NCBI RefSeq assembly: GCF_002094975.1
Contig: NZ_CP015283.1
Span: 1,225,501-1,289,500 of the forward strand
Length of the DNA: 64,000 nt
Direction: 5' to 3'
Source of the DNA: Streptococcus salivarius
Lineage (GTDB): Bacteria; Bacillota; Bacilli; Lactobacillales; Streptococcaceae
Program-made: the position numbers and the translations under genes
Notes under the pieces: model-generated
Database searches by the model: none
What the model saw: the letters and a program-made list of their open reading frames with translations, nothing else
What the model was told of the DNA's origin: nothing
Shown here: one piece after another, positions 44,698 to 53,006 of the stretch
How positions within the stretch are numbered: the first letter of the stretch is position 1
Layout of the letters: the number at the start of each line of letters is the position of its first letter

Positions 44698-46683
44698 ATG
44701 GAAAAGAAAGTTGGATTTAAGTTACACAAGGTCAAGAAAAATTGGGTAACCATTGGAGTTAGTACGCTGTCGATGGTTGCACTTGCGGGTGGAGCCTTTT
44801 TGTCAGACCAATCGGCACAAGCAGATGAAGTGTCACTACCTAATGGTGACGGTTTTGAACAAACAGATGCAGGTATTGAATCAAGTGCCTCAATGATTAA
44901 TGAAAGCTATTCGCCAACCTTGACAGAAGATGCTGGCCATTTGTCAGCGGTGTCATCTAACTATGGCAGTCAAACAAGCTCAAGCTACGAGTCTTCATCA
45001 TCTGCCTCAACAGGAGGCTCATCACAGACTGTGGTAGGTGGTGGAGCTGGTCAAGTGAGCTCGTCACAATCTTCTCAAGTAGTAGGAACACAAAACTCTA
45101 ATTCATCACAAACGGGTTCTGCTTACCAATCAAGTAGCAGCTCAGCATCAGTAAGTGCTAGTGCGTCAAGTTCGTCAAGCTCATCAAGTTCAGCTTGGTA
45201 TTCTTACTCGTCGTCATCATCTTGGTCATCATCATCGTCAGCTAGCGGTTTTGCGACAATTACGACAAGTTCGTCTGACTCAAACGGCATTCATTGGAAT
45301 GGTGGTCGAAACACGACGATTACCATCACGGCTTCAGGAACAACTCCGAATGTGACTATCGTTTCGAACTCTAATAAACTGTTTCCAAATGTGACAGTAG
45401 GTCAATCAAACGGTTCAAATGCTAATGTCACTATCATTTCACAAGGAAATCAACAAAATAACTCAGGTTACCAAATCATCTCAGGCGAGACTAAGCCAAG
45501 TGTTGATTCGAACAATGCCAAGTCTTCATTTGTCCGTGTAGGCGAGAACCAATGGTATTATTACGACCAATATGGCCAAAAGGTCAAAGGTGAAAAGGTC
45601 ATCGATGGTAAGGCTTATTACTTCCTTGAAAATGGTCTTCAAGCTCGTGACTCACTTGTTAAAGGTAGCGATGGCTACACTTATTATTACGATAAAAATG
45701 GTGTGAAAGCTATCAACGGTTTCTACGATTTTGCAGGTTACCGTAAGGATGTCCGCTATTTTGACTGTTATGGTCACATGGCTACTGGTCTCCTTGAAAT
45801 GGGTGGCACAACCTTCTACTTTGATACACAAACAGGTATCCAAGCTAAAGACAAGTTTATTCGCTTCTCAGATGGCCGTATCCGTTACTTCATTCCTGAT
45901 ACTGGTAATATGGCTGTAAATACCTCTGTTCAAAATAAAGAAAACCAAGCTTGGTACTACCTAGATGAACATGGTTACGCTGTGACAGGAAAACGTATCA
46001 TCAATGGTAAAGAATATTGCTTTGACTCAGAAGGCCGTCAAATCAAAGGTCAGATGATGCAACAAGGCAACAAGCAATACTACATTTCTGCCCAAACTGG
46101 TGAAATGGCTGTTTCACGCTTTATCTTTGAAAATAACAACTGGTATTATGCGGATGCTTTTGGTTGCCTCGTTCAAGGTGCAAAAGTGATTGATGGTAAA
46201 CTCTATTACTTCAACAAAGACCACAGTCAGTTAAAAGGTGGCTGGGCTGAAGGACGTTACTATGATGCCGTCACTGGTCAAGCAGTAATCAACCAATTCA
46301 TTCAAATTGCGGCTAACCAATGGGCTTACCTTAACCAAGATGGTCACAAAGTAACAGGTCTTCAAAATATTAACAATAAAGTTTACTATTTTGGTAGCAA
46401 TGGTGCTCAAGTCAAAGGTAAATTGCTCACTGTCCAAGGTAAGAAATGTTACTTTGATGCCCACACAGGTGAGCAAGTGGTAAACCGCTTTGTCGAAGCT
46501 GCACGTGGCTGCTGGTATTACTTTAACTCAGCTGGCCAAGCAGTGACTGGACAACAGGTCATCAATGGTAAACAACTTTACTTCGACGGTTCAGGTCGTC
46601 AAGTTAAAGGACGTTATGTTTATGTTGGTGGTAAACGACTCTTCTGCGATGCCAAAACTGGTGAATTGAGACAGCGTCGCTAA
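44698..46683 (+). CDS. Glucan-binding protein derived from a glucosyltransferase, catalytic domain absent, 661 residues
   Basis: Start at ATG 44698 behind GAAAGGTG (a GTG at 44689 is part of that site). Signal peptide KVGFKLHKVKKNWVTIGVST as in the glucosyltransferases, then a Ser-rich region (about 90-190, including nine Ser in a row). Next come the NTTITITASGTTPNVTIV phrases shared with the 39483 enzyme, and directly the glucan-binding repeats (about 270-661), which align unit for unit with the C-terminus of that enzyme. The ~850-residue GH70 domain is absent, as in GbpA-type proteins. Six Cys occur, all in the repeats, at positions that are Gly, Tyr, Asn or Val in the enzyme. Role: glucan binding without synthesis. 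Confidence 0.88.
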   Translation: MEKKVGFKLHKVKKNWVTIGVSTLSMVALAGGAFLSDQSAQADEVSLPNGDGFEQTDAGIESSASMINESYSPTLTEDAGHLSAVSSNYGSQTSSSYESSSSASTGGSSQTVVGGGAGQVSSSQSSQVVGTQNSNSSQTGSAYQSSSSSASVSASASSSSSSSSSAWYSYSSSSSWSSSSSASGFATITTSSSDSNGIHWNGGRNTTITITASGTTPNVTIVSNSNKLFPNVTVGQSNGSNANVTIISQGNQQNNSGYQIISGETKPSVDSNNAKSSFVRVGENQWYYYDQYGQKVKGEKVIDGKAYYFLENGLQARDSLVKGSDGYTYYYDKNGVKAINGFYDFAGYRKDVRYFDCYGHMATGLLEMGGTTFYFDTQTGIQAKDKFIRFSDGRIRYFIPDTGNMAVNTSVQNKENQAWYYLDEHGYAVTGKRIINGKEYCFDSEGRQIKGQMMQQGNKQYYISAQTGEMAVSRFIFENNNWYYADAFGCLVQGAKVIDGKLYYFNKDHSQLKGGWAEGRYYDAVTGQAVINQFIQIAANQWAYLNQDGHKVTGLQNINNKVYYFGSNGAQVKGKLLTVQGKKCYFDAHTGEQVVNRFVEAARGCWYYFNSAGQAVTGQQVINGKQLYFDGSGRQVKGRYVYVGGKRLFCDAKTGELRQRR

Positions 46684-46846
46684 TTAATATGTACTTTAAA
46701 AATCTAGAGATTTTTTCCCTTTCCAATATCAATTATTAATTTTTCCCATCAAATCTCTAGGTGATTAAATAATTCAAGAGTCCGAGACAAAAATAGTTTT
46801 CAACCACAAAAAAGCTAGAGATTTCCAATTGTGGAACTCTAGCTTT

Positions 46847-48362
46847 TTAATTTTGAGTCGTTCTCTTATTGTATTTTAGGAGGTTATTGGCCATGAGAAC
46901 CAATCCCATGTCAATTTTAACCTGTCGTTTGCCTCTTAGATTACGTCTCTTGTAACCCAAACAAGCCTTTATCTGACCAAAGACAGGTTCCACATCAATC
47001 TTGCGTTGAGCGAAAATTTGTCTACCTTCGTCAGATAAAAGCGTTTGACTTTCTTTTACTTTTAAGTGCTGATAGCGTACGTTCATTTTGAGGAGCTGAT
47101 TCAGGTTGTTCTGCCTTATAAACCCTGATTTCCTGTTTAAAACCTGTCGTGGTATGGTTGTGTTTGACGTGGTCAAACTGGTATACCCACCCCTCTGGAT
47201 GGGTGTAGGAATCAGCCGTCCCATCGTAAGTCCAATTATCCAAATTCCTATCAGATTCTTTGTGTTTTTTCTTCTGTTCCTTATCAAAAAGACTATATTT
47301 AATCAAATGATCAACACCCATCCTATCCAAGGTGAGAAGATTCTCCTCGCTATCGTATCCCGCATCGGCGACAACTCTTTTTAACTCATGTGGATAGCTT
47401 TCTAAAAAAGGAAACAGCATGCTGGTGTCTGTTGGATTTGAGAAGACATCATAGTGAAGCTCAAATTGGTTTTCAGTAGCGATTTGAAGATTATAACCAG
47501 CCTTAAGTTGTCCATTTCTCATATGGTCTTCTTTCATCCGCCTAAAAGTGGCATCTGGATCGGTTTTAGAAAAGCTGTTGCGCCCTTCAAATGTCTCTTG
47601 ATAGTTCTCATCTTTTTCAGCACGTACTGAAAAATCATCCTTAACTTTACGCAGGACTTTCTTGAGCTTACGACGTTGAGTTTTACGTTCGTCCTTTCCT
47701 TTAACTGGTGTTTCCTCAATATCATGGCTTAGTTCAGCCAATTCTTCTTCAAGAAGCTGAGCGAACTCAGTCAACTGTTCTGAGGAGATAGGTTCTTGTG
47801 TATCCAGTTCAATAGCTTGATGGATAAGAGTTGTGATTTCTTCTTGGAAATAGACCTGCATCTGTTCTTGAAGTTTAGCGGATAATTTTTCTGTCGCTTT
47901 TTTCCAAACAAAGCTGTACTTATTGGCGTTAGCTTCAATCTTAGTTCCGTCAATAAACAAACAATCTAAGGTCACTAACTCTTCTATTTTTAAACGAAGA
48001 TTGAGGTCGATGAAAAGATTACGAATGAGGTCTTCCATCCCTTCAGCGACTCGAAAACGATTGATGGTACGGTAGCTGACAACCAACTGTCCTGTTAGGT
48101 ATTGAATAACGAGATTTTTAATCATCATTTTTTCAATTTTTCGACCAGAGAAAATTCCTTGTGAATAGGTAAATAGAAGAGTAGATACAAGCATTTTAGG
48201 GTGATAAGACGGACGACCGAAGGCATGATAGAAGGCCTGGAAGTAACTGTCATCTTGTGCATTGACAACCTTTTCGATGGTGAAAACGATGTGGTCTTGA
48301 GGTAAGATGCAAGCAAGTTCTAGTGGTAAAGTTGTTTGATTTGTGTTATAGCGAATGTGCAT
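46847..48362 (-). pseudogene. IS1182-family transposase, frameshifted
   Basis: Residues 1-430 (from ATG 48362) give a typical IS1182 N-terminus: PKMLVSTLLFTYSQGIFSGRKIE, LDCLFIDGTKIEANANKYSF and RMKEDHMRNGQLKAGYNLQIA. Around 47072-47085 the frame shifts: the first frame runs out shortly after QNERT, while the next continues correctly with RYQHLKVKESQTLLSDEGRQIF and ends VEPVFGQIKACLGYKRRNLR...LLKYNK. Both parts would make one ~500-residue DDE transposase. IS1182 elements are not known to need frameshifting, so the element is probably inactive on its own. Confidence 0.85.
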
Positions 48363-48425
48363 GGGATGGCCTTTCTAAATGGTTTTTTGGCCAATTCTAT
48401 TTCACCAAGACTATCACAATCATGC

Positions 48426-48456
48426 AAAAAGCAACGGCATAAAACCGTTGCTTTTT
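48426..48456. terminator. Bidirectional hairpin terminator at the IS end
   Basis: A 12-bp stem AAAAAGCAACGG / CCGTTGCTTTTT with 7-base loop. It would stop transcription from shp entering the IS, and the reverse. Confidence 0.8.
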
Positions 48457-48485
48457 GGAGCTAAAGGACTTTTGTCCCAGACTCT

Positions 48486-48557
48486 TTATCCCACGACGAT
48501 AACGATAATGCCTTCAAATACGACAAGAAGAAGTGTTAGTAAATTTTGCTTTTTCAT
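48486..48557 (-). CDS. shp: SHP quorum-sensing pheromone precursor (23 residues)
   Basis: Begins MKKQNLLTLLLVV and ends FEGIIVIVVG followed by TAA. The C-terminal EGIIVIVVG is the form of mature group-I SHP pheromones (Glu-initiated), which are exported, processed, re-imported by the oligopeptide permease and bound by Rgg. RBS GTGAGGA 8 bases upstream. Divergent from rgg, as in other shp-rgg pairs. The stop codon touches the end of the IS. The gene is too short for normal gene finding. Confidence 0.9.
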   Translation of the reverse strand: MKKQNLLTLLLVVFEGIIVIVVG

Positions 48558-48585
48558 GTGATAATCCTCACTTTTGTTTTTCTTT

Positions 48586-48627
48586 ATTGTATGATATGAT
48601 GAAAGCAAATGAAAATTATTCCCATAT
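48586..48627 (-). promoter_or_regulatory. shp promoter with Rgg box
   Basis: ATATGGGAATAATTT (48627-48613) with a -10 box TACAAT (48591-48586) starting 36 bases after the box begins. The wgkA promoter has the same box with one change and the same 36-base offset. Confidence 0.8.
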
Positions 48628-48647
48628 ATGCGTGATGGAGGTGTAGT

Positions 48648-49484
48648 ATGAAAAAATTTGGAGAAATTTTTAAAAAGTTTCGAGAATCGAGAGGATTACG
48701 ATTAAAAGACGTCGCAAAGGCTGGTATATCAACGTCTCAGCTCTCTCGATTTGAGAAAGGAGAAACAGATTTAACGATTTCAAAGTTCATGTTTATTTTA
48801 GATGAAATCAATATGCCAATAGATGAATTTATGTATGCGGTCCATGATTTTCATAGAGATGAGTTAAACGAACTGTTATCGAAAGTACGTCATTTTGTGT
48901 CAACACGTGACGTAGAAGGTATGAAAAAATTACTTTATTCTCAGATGGAACTGGAAGATAGGCGAGAAAAATTTCATCAAATCAATATTATTTTATTGAA
49001 AATTCGTCTACAGGATTTATCAGGAGAAACTTACTATACAAAGGATGATTTGACATATTTAACAGATTATCTCTTTAGTGTAGAATACTGGGGGTACTAT
49101 GAGTTATTGATTTTCTCGAATACTTTAGATGTATTAAATCATGATGTTTTCATGGTCTTAGCAAGAGAAATGTTTAGGCGTTCTGATTTTTACAAAGAAA
49201 TTCCAAATAACAGACGATTAATTTCAACGATGCTTTTAAATGGATATATTACATGTGTTGAAAGAGAAAAATTTATGGATGCTTTATATTTTGAAAAGCA
49301 GCTAAATCAATGCTTTTTTATTGAGACAGAAGTATATGAACGTTTAGTCTTTAAGTATGCACAAAATCTTTATCAATATAAAGAGGATGGAAATGTGAAA
49401 GCAATTATTGAAATGAAGAAGTGTGTTGGAGCGATGAAATTAGCAGGAAGTCATCACTTAGCAAAGACTTATGAAGGACATTAA
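48648..49484 (+). CDS. rgg: Rgg-family SHP-responsive transcriptional regulator
   Basis: A 278-residue regulator. The N-terminal Cro/CI-type HTH (residues 1-60, FKKFRESRGLRLKDVAKAGISTSQLSRFEKGETDL) is followed by an all-helical peptide-binding domain with repeat-like helices (residues 65-278). It has the usual Rgg length and lacks a membrane segment. Start ATG 48648 behind GATGGAGGTG. It is divergent from shp and lies just upstream of the radical-SAM RiPP operon. By analogy with Rgg/SHP systems, it would bind imported SHP and activate shp and wgkA through the shared box. Confidence 0.9.
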   Translation: MKKFGEIFKKFRESRGLRLKDVAKAGISTSQLSRFEKGETDLTISKFMFILDEINMPIDEFMYAVHDFHRDELNELLSKVRHFVSTRDVEGMKKLLYSQMELEDRREKFHQINIILLKIRLQDLSGETYYTKDDLTYLTDYLFSVEYWGYYELLIFSNTLDVLNHDVFMVLAREMFRRSDFYKEIPNNRRLISTMLLNGYITCVEREKFMDALYFEKQLNQCFFIETEVYERLVFKYAQNLYQYKEDGNVKAIIEMKKCVGAMKLAGSHHLAKTYEGH

Positions 49485-49517
49485 GAAAATATTTTAGCTA
49501 GTAGTTAGAAAATGCAA

Positions 49518-49559
49518 ATATGGGAATATTTTATTGTAAGTGTTGAAAAGGAATATAAT
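49518..49559 (+). promoter_or_regulatory. wgkA promoter with Rgg box
   Basis: ATATGGGAATATTTT (49518-49532), -10 box TATAAT (49554-49559), no good -35: the pattern of an activator-dependent promoter. It matches the shp promoter in box sequence and offset. Confidence 0.8.
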
Positions 49560-49590
49560 CACAGTATCATATTCGAAAGGAGTACCAAAT

Positions 49591-49683
49591 ATGTCTAAAG
49601 AGCTTGAAAAAGTCCTTGAGTCTAGTTCAATGGCAAAAGGTGACGGCTGGAAGGTGATGGCAAAAGGTGACGGCTGGAAGTGA
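49591..49683 (+). CDS. wgkA: Radical-SAM RiPP precursor peptide, WGK (tryglysin) type, with duplicated core
   Basis: A 30-residue peptide: leader MSKELEKVLESSS, then MAKGDGWKV, then MAKGDGWK and stop. KGDGWK matches what is known of the WGK subfamily of streptococcal radical-SAM peptides, in which the enzyme links Lys and Trp side chains; tryglysins of S. mutans, which inhibit other streptococci, belong here. RBS GAAAGGAG 9 bases upstream. The core is present twice, and the second copy ends after Lys without the following Val. It is followed by an attenuator hairpin and the radical-SAM gene. The family call is from memory; the motif, Rgg/SHP and enzyme context all agree. Confidence 0.88.
   Translation: MSKELEKVLESSSMAKGDGWKVMAKGDGWK
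49630..49680 (+). repeat. Tandem direct repeat of 24 bases within wgkA
   Basis: Two identical 24-base units (49630-49653 and 49657-49680, each encoding MAKGDGWK) separated by GTG. No base differs between the copies, which indicates a recent duplication. Confidence 0.97.
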
Positions 49684-49706
49684 TAAAGTAATTTATCCCA
49701 TAAGTT

Positions 49707-49737
49707 AAGCAGAGGCTATATTTTCCTCTGCTTTTTT
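49707..49737 (+). terminator. Partial terminator between wgkA and wgkB
   Basis: AAGCAGAGG / CCTCTGCTT, a perfect 9-bp stem followed by T-run. It probably lets precursor mRNA exceed that of the enzyme genes, as is common in RiPP operons. Confidence 0.75.
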
Positions 49738-49752
49738 AGAAAGGTATTCAAT

Positions 49753-51072
49753 ATGATGACAATTTCAGAAGATTTTTTATTTAGACTAGAAAAGTTTGGT
49801 GGAATTTTGATAAATAAAGTAACTTTTGACCGAATTGAGTTAGATGAGAGTGAAGCTTATTTTCTTTATTTGGTTCAAAATCATGGTTTTGAAATTGCTA
49901 CGTCCTTTTTTAAGAAAGAAATAAAAGCAGGAAAACTAGAGCGAGTACTCTTATTAAATATCTATTCTGATAATAATATTGAGGGATCATCGAAAAATCC
50001 TGACGAGACTCTTCAAAATGCGAGAAAGCATGTAGCAAAATTAAAAAAACATAACATATTGAGTTTTCCGCTTGAACTAGTAATATACCCCAGTATGTAC
50101 TGTGATTTAAAATGTGGTTTTTGTTTTTTAGCAAATCGTGAAGATAGAAATGCCAAACCTGCTAAAGATTGGGAAAGAATTTTGCGCCAAGCAAAAGATA
50201 ATGGAGTGTTAAGTGTTTCAATTTTAGGAGGGGAACCGACTAGATATTTTGATATTGATAATTTGTTGATAGCTTGTGAAGAACTGAAGATAAAGACTAC
50301 TATAACAACTAATGCCCAATTAATAAAGAAAAGTACAGTGGAAATTCTAGTTAAATCTAAATATATTACACCGGTTTTATCTTTGCAGACTTTAGATCCT
50401 AAATTAAATTTTGAATTAATGGGGGTGAGACCTGATAGACAAATTAAATTAGCGAAGTACTTTAAAGAGGTTGGAAAAAAATGTAGAATTAATGCAGTGT
50501 ATACAAAGCAAAGCTATGAGCAGATTATAGAATTGGTTGATTTTTGTATAGAGAATAAAATAGATAGATTTTCAGTAGCTAATTATTCTGAGGTAACAGG
50601 ATATACGAAAATAAAGAAAAAATACGATTTAGCTGATTTGAGAAGGTTGAATGAGTATGTTACAGATTATATAACTCAACGGGAAGCTAATTTAAATTTT
50701 GCTACTGAGGGATGTCATCTTTTCACCGCTTATCCGGAGTTGATAAATAATTCAATTGAATTTTCAGAGTTTGACGAAATGTATTATGGATGTCGTGCAA
50801 AATATACTAAGATGGAAATAATGTCTAATGGGGATATCTTGCCTTGCATTGCTTTTTTAGGAGTTAATCAAACTAAGCAGAATGCCTTTGAAAAAGATTT
50901 GTTAGATGTTTGGTATGATGATCCGTTGTATGGAGGGATTCGTTCTTTTAGAACGAAGAATTCTAAGTGTTTATCTTGTGGATTGTTAAAAATTTGCGAG
51001 GGTGGCTTCTATGTTAACTTGATTAAGGAGAAGAGTCCAAAATATTTTAGAGACCCAGTTTGTAACTTATGA
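49753..51072 (+). CDS. wgkB: Radical-SAM/SPASM peptide cyclase of the WGK RiPP cluster
   Basis: A 439-residue enzyme. The N-terminal ~90 residues have a PqqD/RRE-like look (SEDFLFRLEKFGGILINK) and would bind the leader peptide. The radical-SAM core has the [4Fe-4S] motif Cys117-x3-Cys121-x2-Cys124 (MYCDLKCGFCF) and SILGGEPT. The C-terminal SPASM domain has clustered Cys (YGCRAKY, ILPCIAF, KCLSCGLLKICEGG, DPVC), binding auxiliary clusters. It would install the Lys-Trp crosslink in the KGDGWK core. Start ATG 49753 (or 49756) behind AGAAAGG. It overlaps the transporter gene by 4 bases. AT-rich like the whole cluster. Confidence 0.88.
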   Translation: MMTISEDFLFRLEKFGGILINKVTFDRIELDESEAYFLYLVQNHGFEIATSFFKKEIKAGKLERVLLLNIYSDNNIEGSSKNPDETLQNARKHVAKLKKHNILSFPLELVIYPSMYCDLKCGFCFLANREDRNAKPAKDWERILRQAKDNGVLSVSILGGEPTRYFDIDNLLIACEELKIKTTITTNAQLIKKSTVEILVKSKYITPVLSLQTLDPKLNFELMGVRPDRQIKLAKYFKEVGKKCRINAVYTKQSYEQIIELVDFCIENKIDRFSVANYSEVTGYTKIKKKYDLADLRRLNEYVTDYITQREANLNFATEGCHLFTAYPELINNSIEFSEFDEMYYGCRAKYTKMEIMSNGDILPCIAFLGVNQTKQNAFEKDLLDVWYDDPLYGGIRSFRTKNSKCLSCGLLKICEGGFYVNLIKEKSPKYFRDPVCNL

Positions 51073-52160
51073 GTAAGAAGATTTTTAATTTATACGGAAT
51101 GAATATGTTTCTATCTGGATTACCGTACTACTTTGTAGGAATTTTACTATTAAAGCACTTAGGTTTTTCGTTCACAGAAATAGCTACTTTATCAGTTATT
51201 ACTGAGCTATGTGGTTCAGTTTTTGATATTCCTTTAAGTTATATTTCAAGTAAGATTGGTTACAAGAAAATTTTGGCTATTTCAAATTTATTATTAATTT
51301 TAGCATTATGGGGCCTATTGTTTGGAAAATCAAATATAATATATATTTCAGCGATATTTTTTGGATTGTCAGAATCATTATCTTCAGGAGTTCTTATTTC
51401 TTATAATTTTGAAATAATTGATGACGAAGTTGTATATAAATCATTTTTGAAAAATCTCAACACATTAAAATATATTTTTATTGCTATTATTACGATTATA
51501 TCTCCACCTTTATTGCATAGGAATTATATTTATCCTATTATTATATCCATTGTATTTGTAATTTTCAGTCTATTATATTTAATAGGATTACCCGAGATTA
51601 AAAAGGAACAAAATAATAAACAAAAATTTTTTAGTCTCGATAATATTCAAAATATTCCATGGTTATTAATAATATTAGGAGTAGCATTCTCAACTCTAAT
51701 TATGATTAGCAATTCTTATGCAGGGATATTCTTAAATGAACAGGGACTTTCACTAGATATGCTGGGAATTATACTATTTATGTTTAATATATCTATGGCT
51801 TTGGGGAGTTATCTAAAAATTAAGTTTGAAGTAAGCTTGATGTTACCAGTATTAGCTATACTCATGTTTTTTCAAACTAATCTAATCATCCAAATTATAA
51901 TCCTTTTATTAATGCGTGTTCTTAATTCCAACTACAATAATCATTTTTATTATAAATTTAATATGTCAATAGAAAAAAATAGAGCAGTATCATGGTCAGT
52001 ATATAATTTGTTTATTTCGATTAGTTTTATGTTAGCTGATTTCCTAGCTGGTATTTTTGCTGATAACTTTAGTATTAGGAGCAATTATTTAATATTTGGT
52101 ATAGTAGCTCTTTGTTGCTTAGTATCTTATTCATTTTCTAACAGAGAGAAAAGAACTTAA
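51069..52160 (+). CDS. MFS-type transporter of the RiPP cluster (probable peptide exporter)
   Basis: A 363-residue protein with about ten to twelve membrane segments. The cytoplasmic loop after helix 2 (SSKIGYKKILAISN) fits MFS motif A. It starts in ATGA overlap with the radical-SAM gene, so the two are translationally coupled. It is the only transporter in the cluster and so the likely exporter or self-resistance pump for the mature peptide. Shorter than most MFS proteins (about 400 residues). No protease gene is present, so leader removal must come from elsewhere. No terminator was seen after it. Confidence 0.8.
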   Translation: MSKKIFNLYGMNMFLSGLPYYFVGILLLKHLGFSFTEIATLSVITELCGSVFDIPLSYISSKIGYKKILAISNLLLILALWGLLFGKSNIIYISAIFFGLSESLSSGVLISYNFEIIDDEVVYKSFLKNLNTLKYIFIAIITIISPPLLHRNYIYPIIISIVFVIFSLLYLIGLPEIKKEQNNKQKFFSLDNIQNIPWLLIILGVAFSTLIMISNSYAGIFLNEQGLSLDMLGIILFMFNISMALGSYLKIKFEVSLMLPVLAILMFFQTNLIIQIIILLLMRVLNSNYNNHFYYKFNMSIEKNRAVSWSVYNLFISISFMLADFLAGIFADNFSIRSNYLIFGIVALCCLVSYSFSNREKRT

Positions 52161-52333
52161 AAGTTGTATTTCTAATTCATTTGCCAAATTATTGATAGCA
52201 CAATTGTTTGCAAATTTAGCAGATATTTTCTTTAGAGTATAAGATTGAATGATATGCTTGGTATTAAGTATATGTCAGTTATGGTTATTTGTCCTACTGG
52301 TAGGGCTAATGACGGTAGTATTTTAGCAGATAA

Positions 52334-52559
52334 AAAACAACTGCTTCAGCTTACGATCTTTACACTCTAGCGGATGAAGCCCTTCCGTCAAGTGTCTGCT
52401 GATCATGCCTATAAGGAAGGGGAAGGTGACAAATCCCTAGCCTATTGGCGTCAGGTTCATGAGGACTGTTTCGTCGAGTGGCTGAGAGAGGCAGGAATGA
52501 CTTTTACACCTAACAGCAAGGTTGTTTTAGAAGAATTTCGCAAGGTTTATCCATTATAG
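52334..52559 (+). pseudogene. Internally deleted ASCH-domain protein
   Basis: Two pieces of one gene in different frames. From 52334 the frame reads KTTASAYDLYTLADEALPS. The other frame then continues FRQVSADHAYKEGEGDKSLAYWRQVHEDCF to VLEEFRKVYPL, stop at 52557-52559. ASCH proteins carry about 45 more residues between these parts and an N-terminal segment. The fragment is joined at about 52383. It is a remnant of an RNA-binding-like domain protein. Confidence 0.75.
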
Positions 52560-52564
52560 AACAT

Positions 52565-52740
52565 GAGAGTGGGACAGAAATCGGTAATTCGTTAGAATTC
52601 GATTTCTGTCCCACCTCCGCACAATTGAGTAGGGCTGTAAAAGCTGATGAAATCAGCGTAGTAGAGCCCACTCAACCACTGCGTCTTGCTCGACAATCCA
52701 AAGACAATTGAGAGGCTAGGACTTTTGTCCCAGCCTCTTT
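52565..52740. repeat. Palindromic intergenic element with two hairpins
   Basis: GTGGGACAGAAATCG (52569-52583) pairs perfectly with CGATTTCTGTCCCAC (52600-52614). About 100 bases further on, GAGGCTAGGAC / GTCCCAGCCTC (52712-52737) forms a terminator-like hairpin with TTTT loop and T-tail. It looks like a dispersed streptococcal intergenic repeat; I cannot confirm its copy number from one window. It encodes no protein. Confidence 0.6.
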
Positions 52741-52814
52741 GATTTTAGAGGAAGATTTGCCTTGGCTTATGAAATGATAGCAGTAACTCCTTATAGCGGT
52801 GTAACAGTTTTTAG

Positions 52815-52847
52815 CACTTGGACCAGTCGTTCAGGTGCTTTTTTTAT
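52815..52847 (+). terminator. Rho-independent terminator
   Basis: AGCACTTGGAC / GTTCAGGTGCT with 5-base loop and seven T. It resembles the terminator that follows the first glucosyltransferase (44303-44341), although no glucosyltransferase precedes it here. Confidence 0.8.
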
Positions 52848-53006
52848 TTAAATTTACATTAATTTTGTAGGCTTGGGAGGAGTTATTGAAAAGTCCCTAG
52901 CCTAATGATTATCGTTAGTTATGCCATCTCTAGTTTAGGAGCAACCTCATTTAGACCAACTTTCTGATAAAAGAAAGGCGTCTACATTAAGCTGATATTG
53001 CAGTTT

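Larger units (their letters stand above)
46778..48486. mobile_element. IS1182-family insertion sequence
   Basis: Encodes a frameshifted IS1182-type transposase. The putative terminal inverted repeats are AAGAGTCCGAGACAAAA (from 46776) and its near complement TTTTGTCCCAGACTCTT (48470-48486), 15 of 17 matching. Terminator hairpins lie just inside both ends (46808-46848 and 48426-48456). A target-site duplication could not be identified with confidence. Confidence 0.65.

Noticed and set aside
52260..52374. Small frame MLGIKYMSVMVICPTGRAND... as a further RiPP-cluster gene
   Set aside because: No ribosome-binding site, and it runs into the ASCH remnant in a different frame.
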